Below, one piece after another: positions 59,552 to 64,000 of a stretch of 64,000 nt of DNA. The notes under the pieces were generated by a model. The model worked only from the letters and a program-made list of their open reading frames with translations, searched no databases and was not told the DNA's origin. Positions within the stretch are counted from its first letter, which is position 1; each line of letters opens with the position of its first letter. The position numbers and the translations under genes were made by a program. Source of the stretch: Nymphaea colorata. Taxonomy: Eukaryota; Streptophyta; Magnoliopsida; Nymphaeales; Nymphaeaceae. Location of the stretch: NCBI RefSeq assembly GCF_008831285.2, contig NC_045139.1:14490354-14554353 (forward strand), read 5' to 3'.

Positions 59552-60949
59552 ATGAGCATGGTCTGCCACCTCTTGCTTCAGGAAACGCCCCGAAATATTA
59601 GATCGTTCCTCCAACTTTCCCAGTTTTGCAGGATTTGTGACCAGTTAAGCCAATTCCACTGCGTTTTGATCACAACAGGTCTTCTATACAGGAGCAAGGA
59701 TCCCTTCTTATGGAACACCTTAATCCACGCCTACACCCTTCAACAATGCTCTAAAAATCCATTCATCCTCTTCACCCAAATGCTCAAAAACCAGATCCAT
59801 CCTGATAAATTCACCTTCCCCTCACTGATCAAGGCCTCTTCCACCTCAAAGCCAATAGGCCGGACCATCCATGGTCTCATTATCAAGCATGGGTTACCTT
59901 CTGATGACTTCATACACAGCTGCCTCATACAGTTCTATGGTATTTTTGCGGAAACAGACGACGCCCGCCAGGTTTTTGTTCAAATATCCGAACCAGATAA
60001 AGTGTCTCACAATGCAATGCTCGACGCATACTGCAAAAATGGGAAGATGGCTTCTGCACGCCAACTGTTTGTTGAAATGCCTTGGCGAGATGTCGTCTCT
60101 TGGACCACTATGGTCAACGGTTGCGCCAAGAATGGGCACTGCAGAGAAGCATTTGATTTCTTTAAATCTATGGTGGATATGGGTTTATCGCCTCATGAAG
60201 CCACTCTGGTTAGTGTTATTTCTGCCTGTGGTAGTCTAGGGGCTGCTAATGAAGGGAAGTCTGTCCATGGTTATGTGATTAGAAGAAGCATTATGATTAC
60301 TCCATTTCTCGGTACTTCACTAATCGACATGTACGGAAAATGTGGTTTCCTAAACTCTGCCATTATAGTATTTGGGAGTATGCAACTGAAGCAGTTGTGC
60401 ACTTGGAATGCCATGATCACGACGTTTGCAGCACATGACTGTGGCAATGAAGCCATGTCCACATACAATGATATGCTGAAGGCTGGTCTGGAACCAAATG
60501 GGATCACCTTTGTTGGAGTACTCACAGCATGTGCACGAGCTGGTTGTGTTGAATTAGGCATCAAATATTTTGATTCTATGCATAAAGAATTCAACATTTC
60601 ACCGTGGACTGAGCATTATAGCTGCATGGTTAATCTTCTCGGTGCAGCAGGTCTCTTACAGGAGGCTAGCGAGTTTATAAGGAGGATGCCAGTGGATGTT
60701 GAGGGATCAGTCTGGGGTGCCTTGTTGGGGGCTTGCAGGCTGCATGGGGAGTTAGGTTTAGCTGAGTCCGCAGGCCAGAGGCTTCTTGGTTTAGAGCCAG
60801 AGAGGTCTGGAGCTTATGTTGTATTCTCAAATATCTATTCTGGTTGTGGTAGGTGGCAGGAAGCGGTAGAACTGAGAGAAGTTATGGCTGATAAAGGAGT
60901 CAAGAAATTGGCAGGGTGTAGTTGGGTGAGCACCACCCCCACTTCGTGA
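59552..60949 (+). CDS. Pentatricopeptide repeat protein, PLS class with E-type end
   Basis: A single uninterrupted exon codes 465 residues from ATG 59552 (a second ATG lies two codons on). It shows the PPR pattern throughout: DPFLWNTLIHAYTL, HPDKFTFPSLIKA, GRTIHGLIIKHGL, DDFIHSCLIQFYG, DVVSWTTMVNGCAKNGH, EATLVSVISACGSLGA, GTSLIDMYGKCG, GITFVGVLTACARAG and EHYSCMVNLLGAAG. It then has the E-type tail VWGALLGACRLHGELGLAES and GAYVVFSNIYSGCGRWQEA, ending KKLAGCSWVS plus five residues. There is no DYW domain. Such proteins bind single RNAs in mitochondria or plastids, usually for C-to-U editing, splicing or stability. The target and organelle cannot be read here. The stop comes right after the conserved GCSWV, so the protein is at the short end of the E class. 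Codon usage is less GC-rich than the BAHD gene. Confidence 0.94.
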   Translation: MSMVCHLLLQETPRNIRSFLQLSQFCRICDQLSQFHCVLITTGLLYRSKDPFLWNTLIHAYTLQQCSKNPFILFTQMLKNQIHPDKFTFPSLIKASSTSKPIGRTIHGLIIKHGLPSDDFIHSCLIQFYGIFAETDDARQVFVQISEPDKVSHNAMLDAYCKNGKMASARQLFVEMPWRDVVSWTTMVNGCAKNGHCREAFDFFKSMVDMGLSPHEATLVSVISACGSLGAANEGKSVHGYVIRRSIMITPFLGTSLIDMYGKCGFLNSAIIVFGSMQLKQLCTWNAMITTFAAHDCGNEAMSTYNDMLKAGLEPNGITFVGVLTACARAGCVELGIKYFDSMHKEFNISPWTEHYSCMVNLLGAAGLLQEASEFIRRMPVDVEGSVWGALLGACRLHGELGLAESAGQRLLGLEPERSGAYVVFSNIYSGCGRWQEAVELREVMADKGVKKLAGCSWVSTTPTS

Positions 60950-62574
60950 TTTACCTTATGGAAGGACATGAAAGAATTTATTGAAAGGTCATAGCCATGA
61001 AAGACCAAGGTTTTGGTGGACTGGAAGGGCTTCATGAACTGGACTAAGGCTCGAAAACTAGACCCACTGCATGCTTGACTGCAGCAGCTTGAGCTCAACT
61101 CAGTTTTCACTTGCAAGGTAGTCGCTGTTCGAGTTCGACTCATTTTCAGCGCATTGAACCCAATGAGGTTTAATTATCAAGGTTTGGTCTTCGGTACAGT
61201 AAATGTTCATATGAACTTATTTTATTCACAAAGATTGAGGTTATAAAGCTGACGATTCTTCATCCTACATTCATTAATGCCAAATAATCTTCTGGCCTGC
61301 GGACTCAGCACATTCCACATCCAAACCATTTGCGCCTCTACGAAGAAGCAAAGTTGTAGGAATTAGGATGTGCGAAGGAGGATTCCACCACCACACAATA
61401 GTCTCAACAGAATGTGCTTCCATGTATGCTCAGCACGATAGTTTGCCTTATTGGTCTGCCATCAAGTTTTGAATTATTTGATCTTGGTGCCAAAAAGACT
61501 GAAGAACTGGTAAGCTGTAGTTGGACCTCTCTTTAAATTTTACAAGATAGCTTTACAGAAGCTGGATGATGTAGTTCTACAAGGGCTTCTGGTGATCTCT
61601 TGAACATTGTTTTGTTCCTGTGGTTTTCAGGCATCTGTTCTTTGCTGTTTCCATTGGATTATGGATGGGTTTAATTATTGGGTACATAACAGAGTACTTC
61701 ACAAGCAATGCTTACAGGTAAAAGCCGCTAAACCCCTTTTTGCTTGCCTATTTAGGTCGGTATATGCTCATCTTGGGAACAGCTGAGATGTCAAGATCAC
61801 TCAGTTCTGGATTATCAAACACCGCCCAGTGGAGTCTTCTAATTCTCATTTGGGCATGTATGGAGAACGTGTCATCTGGCACATTTTGGTTATGAAGGAG
61901 AGTGACATACTGGCTACATTTATCAGTTATTCAGGTTTCTGATCCACCACTAAAATTCCATATTTACTCAACAGTTGTCTGTTTGCATATGGAGAATATG
62001 CATGGCATGGTTGGAAATTTGGAATACAAGGACTCATACCTCAGTCAGTATGCGAAGCAAGTTACAAGGAATGTAGGTTATTGTGCTCGAAAGAAGTCTA
62101 TAGCCTATTGGCCTAATCATACAAGGCTAAAGCCACGCTTCCCAATTCTACCGCTTCTTCTCTGGTTTTTGGCAGACGAGAAGAGGTGTCCTTGCTTGAT
62201 TTCGGCTGTGTCTAAGATCGTACTGCCTAGAGGAGGAAGAACCAAGGAGACCGTCGGTTCTTACCTTGGTCTCTCGCAGCCGGACATCGACGCCGCCAAG
62301 AGGAATCCACCAGAACCACGGGCGAGTTTTCCTCACGCAGAGTTTCCGGATACTTCAGCCGGCCTCTAATTCTCCTTGTGATTGAGGAGAATTGCACCGC
62401 GAAGAAGTTTTTCTTTGCTGTTTGGGGTAATCACGTAGGATGAAGTCGACGAAGGTGTTGCCGGCAGCAACTTCACGCAATCTTCAATCATGGTCCATTC
62501 GGCCGTGGAGAAGGGGAGAGTTTAGACGAAGAAGAGAGGGAAGAGATGGAGGAGCCCACTGGTTTCTGCTGAAG
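60950..62574. other. Spacer and mosaic between PPR and the RPC9 relic
   Basis: Apart from the orphan pyrophosphatase exon at 61631-61717, this region holds one longer frame (61902-62369 plus) with no domain that I recognise; its last part is GC-richer, near GGRTKETVGSYLGLSQPD. It may be another captured piece or chance. Confidence 0.45.
61631..61717 (+). pseudogene. Orphan exon of a membrane proton-pumping pyrophosphatase
   Basis: An 87-base exon with a good acceptor (TTCCTGTGGTTTTCAG) and donor (TACAG|GTAAAAG) codes [20 protein letters not shown] then EYFTSNAY in phase 2. This matches the well conserved transmembrane stretch GLWAGLIIG..TEYYTSNAYS of plant H+-PPases (VHP/AVP), which pump protons into vacuole or Golgi using pyrophosphate. 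The family is about 760-800 residues. No neighbouring exon (for example one starting PVQDVA) is present on either side, so this is an isolated captured or decayed exon. A Met replaces the usual Ala after GLW. Type I or type II cannot be decided. Confidence 0.75.
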
Positions 62575-64000
62575 GTGTTGCTGCTTAACTTTAGGACATA
62601 CTCCTCCACAGAATATCTCTTTTACAAGACAAAATGTTCCAGATTTCTCTTTTCAGGACTCAGTCTTCAGTATAAGCAACAATCCTATGAGGAATATAAC
62701 TACCAGAGTTGAATAAGTAATGAAAGTGAGATGATAATTTGTTGGTAATGACTGAACTTCTTCTGTTCCACAATTTCTAATAGCTGCACTCTAATGCACA
62801 AGTATTGGAGGTCTCCTTCCTCAACCTTGAATTTTAGCAACAATGTATTCGGTGACCACCCAATATAAATTGGTGCAATTATCAATACTTCTCTGTCCCA
62901 TGGTGTTACTAACTACAGAGGCCTTCCACATGTTTGATCATTTGTAGATACTTGCACATTGCTACTTCATGTCCAACAAGAAACTAATATAGGCCAACCT
63001 AAGTTGGCAGTTTCAGAAGAAATTGACAAAATAACAAGCTGTAAGGAGGTGGCCTGGGGATTTGCAGAAGTTGACTAATTTTCACATGAACTGCTCCATC
63101 CAGAATCTTCATATTTCAGATAAATACATCAGCTAGTGTGCTTTTGCACTAGATTCCAAAATCACCTGCTGAACACTTTAAACAGTGTAAATTCCATGCA
63201 TCTGCTCTAGACTAGTCAATTTTTCTTGTCAGTTTGCAGTTCAACAACTAGGTATAAGCCAGAATATGTTACCCCTTGGCTATTGTGGTCCAGTCCAGGT
63301 AAAGTGAATGATCCAAAAATTTCCTATCATGCAGCACCCCAACACTTTTACAAGGTTTATTGTCTGGTACTTCTTAGATTGTAAAAAATCTACCAATCAA
63401 ATTAAAAAGAACAAGCACCAACCAATCTGAACAAAATTTCATGTCAACAGGTTAAATTACGATTACCCCATCAAGTTCGACAGGCCTGGAAGGGCTTAAA
63501 TTTATGACTTGAACCTTCTCAGCATTTGTGAGCTTGTATTTTTCTGACCGCTGCAAGAATTCACTTATTCTTTCTCTAGTTTGAGTTGCTGCAGATGTTT
63601 GAGCCAAATAATCAAACACCTGCAAGTGTATTGAAAGCAAGTTCAGTGATGTTCCTCTTGCTTTCTGTGGGCATATGCGCATGATGGGGATATCAATGGA
63701 TTGACATCCAACTACCAAAAGAAAACAGTAACAAATTGCACCTTGCATACTCAATGAGCCAAAAGGATCCTGTTTTGCCCTCTAGATCTTAGATGCTCAA
63801 GGACTTCAAAGTTTGTAAGTATCCCTGAATTTTTTTCCTTGCTACAGGAACCCAAGATATGAATTAGAAATGAATAACTGAGAAACTCGCGTAATTAAAA
63901 ACGAAAGAATACCTCACAGTTTTACATAAATATCCAAATAGGAGAAAAAAAAATGGGCTGGCTAGAAATTTACATACTTAGGAAGCGAAGGCTCAGCTTT
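62575..64000 (-). pseudogene. Inverted partial copy of RPC9, broken
   Basis: Read on the minus strand, this segment follows 11327-12785 of the RPC9 gene closely, covering intron 1 (part), exon 2, intron 2, exon 3 and the first 0.9 kb of intron 3. Exon 3 is intact (VFDYLAQTSAATQTRERISE, then EKYKLTNAEK with Asn for Ser; donor GGG|GTAATC kept). Exon 2 (about 63738-63838) is damaged: one G is lost in the GAGGGG run, which shifts the frame, and 17 bases including those for ARRSE are missing between two ATG(G)CAAG motifs. The shift leads to an early TGA in GCTCATTGAGTATG. Exon 4 is absent, since similarity ends near 62575. The copy continues past the window's right edge. It is a duplicated pseudogene fragment. 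Confidence 0.9.

Noticed and set aside
63452-63754. A 100-codon minus-strand gene at the right edge
   Set aside because: It is RPC9 exon 3 plus read-through of intron 2 and broken exon 2, not an intact gene.
1-64000. CRISPR arrays, bacterial operons or viral genes
   Set aside because: None seen: genes have introns and spacers are plant-like; short tandem arrays lack the spacer-repeat layout of CRISPR, and no viral protein was recognised.

Overview
This is a stretch of plant nuclear DNA. Genes are split by introns with GT..AG borders, spacers are long and AT-rich, TA/GA microsatellites are common, and there are non-autonomous DNA-transposon remnants. Six protein-coding genes could be rebuilt by joining exons, and two gene relics were recognised. 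The BAHD, PEAPOD and EPFL exons are strongly GC-rich against AT-rich spacers. A PEAPOD (TIFY4) gene is present, a family I understand to be missing from grasses. Together these suggest a flowering plant outside the grasses, perhaps a non-grass monocot, a magnoliid or an early-diverging angiosperm. The species cannot be settled from the window.

Layout from left to right. (1) 1-2.7 kb, minus: the first three exons of a LIFEGUARD/BAX-inhibitor-1-like membrane protein, running off the left edge. (2) 3-8.9 kb: spacer with a 60-bp duplication, a half tRNA-Trp of organellar type, a doubtful LTR-like block and a hAT-type transposon end. (3) 10.9-14.3 kb, plus: RPC9, the Rpb4-type stalk subunit of RNA polymerase III, in four coding exons, the first holding only 8 coding bases. 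(4) 16.6-20.0 kb, minus: an EPIDERMAL PATTERNING FACTOR-LIKE secreted peptide in three exons. (5) 20-32.6 kb: a gene-poor spacer with a pair of 178-bp hAT-type MITEs and two weak exon candidates. (6) 32.8-35.8 kb, plus: a two-exon BAHD acyltransferase of the CER2/CER26-like type, with a 47-bp minisatellite in its intron. (7) 36-43 kb: spacer with MITEs and GC-rich repeat blocks. (8) 43.3-49.5 kb, plus: PEAPOD/TIFY4 in eight exons with a 4.3-kb third intron. (9) 49.5-59.5 kb: repeat-rich spacer with several tandem duplications and a 1.9-kb terminal-inverted-repeat element. (10) 59.6-60.9 kb, plus: an intronless PLS-class PPR protein. (11) 61-64 kb: a mosaic of gene pieces, namely one orphan exon of a proton-pumping pyrophosphatase followed by an inverted, broken copy of the RPC9 gene.

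The genes do not form a pathway; this is an ordinary mix of plant housekeeping and developmental genes. EPFL and PEAPOD both act in epidermal and leaf patterning in model plants, but they lie about 23 kb apart and nothing in the sequence links them. The least ordinary parts are the right-hand mosaic of captured exons and the inverted RPC9 duplication. No clearly new biological system was found.
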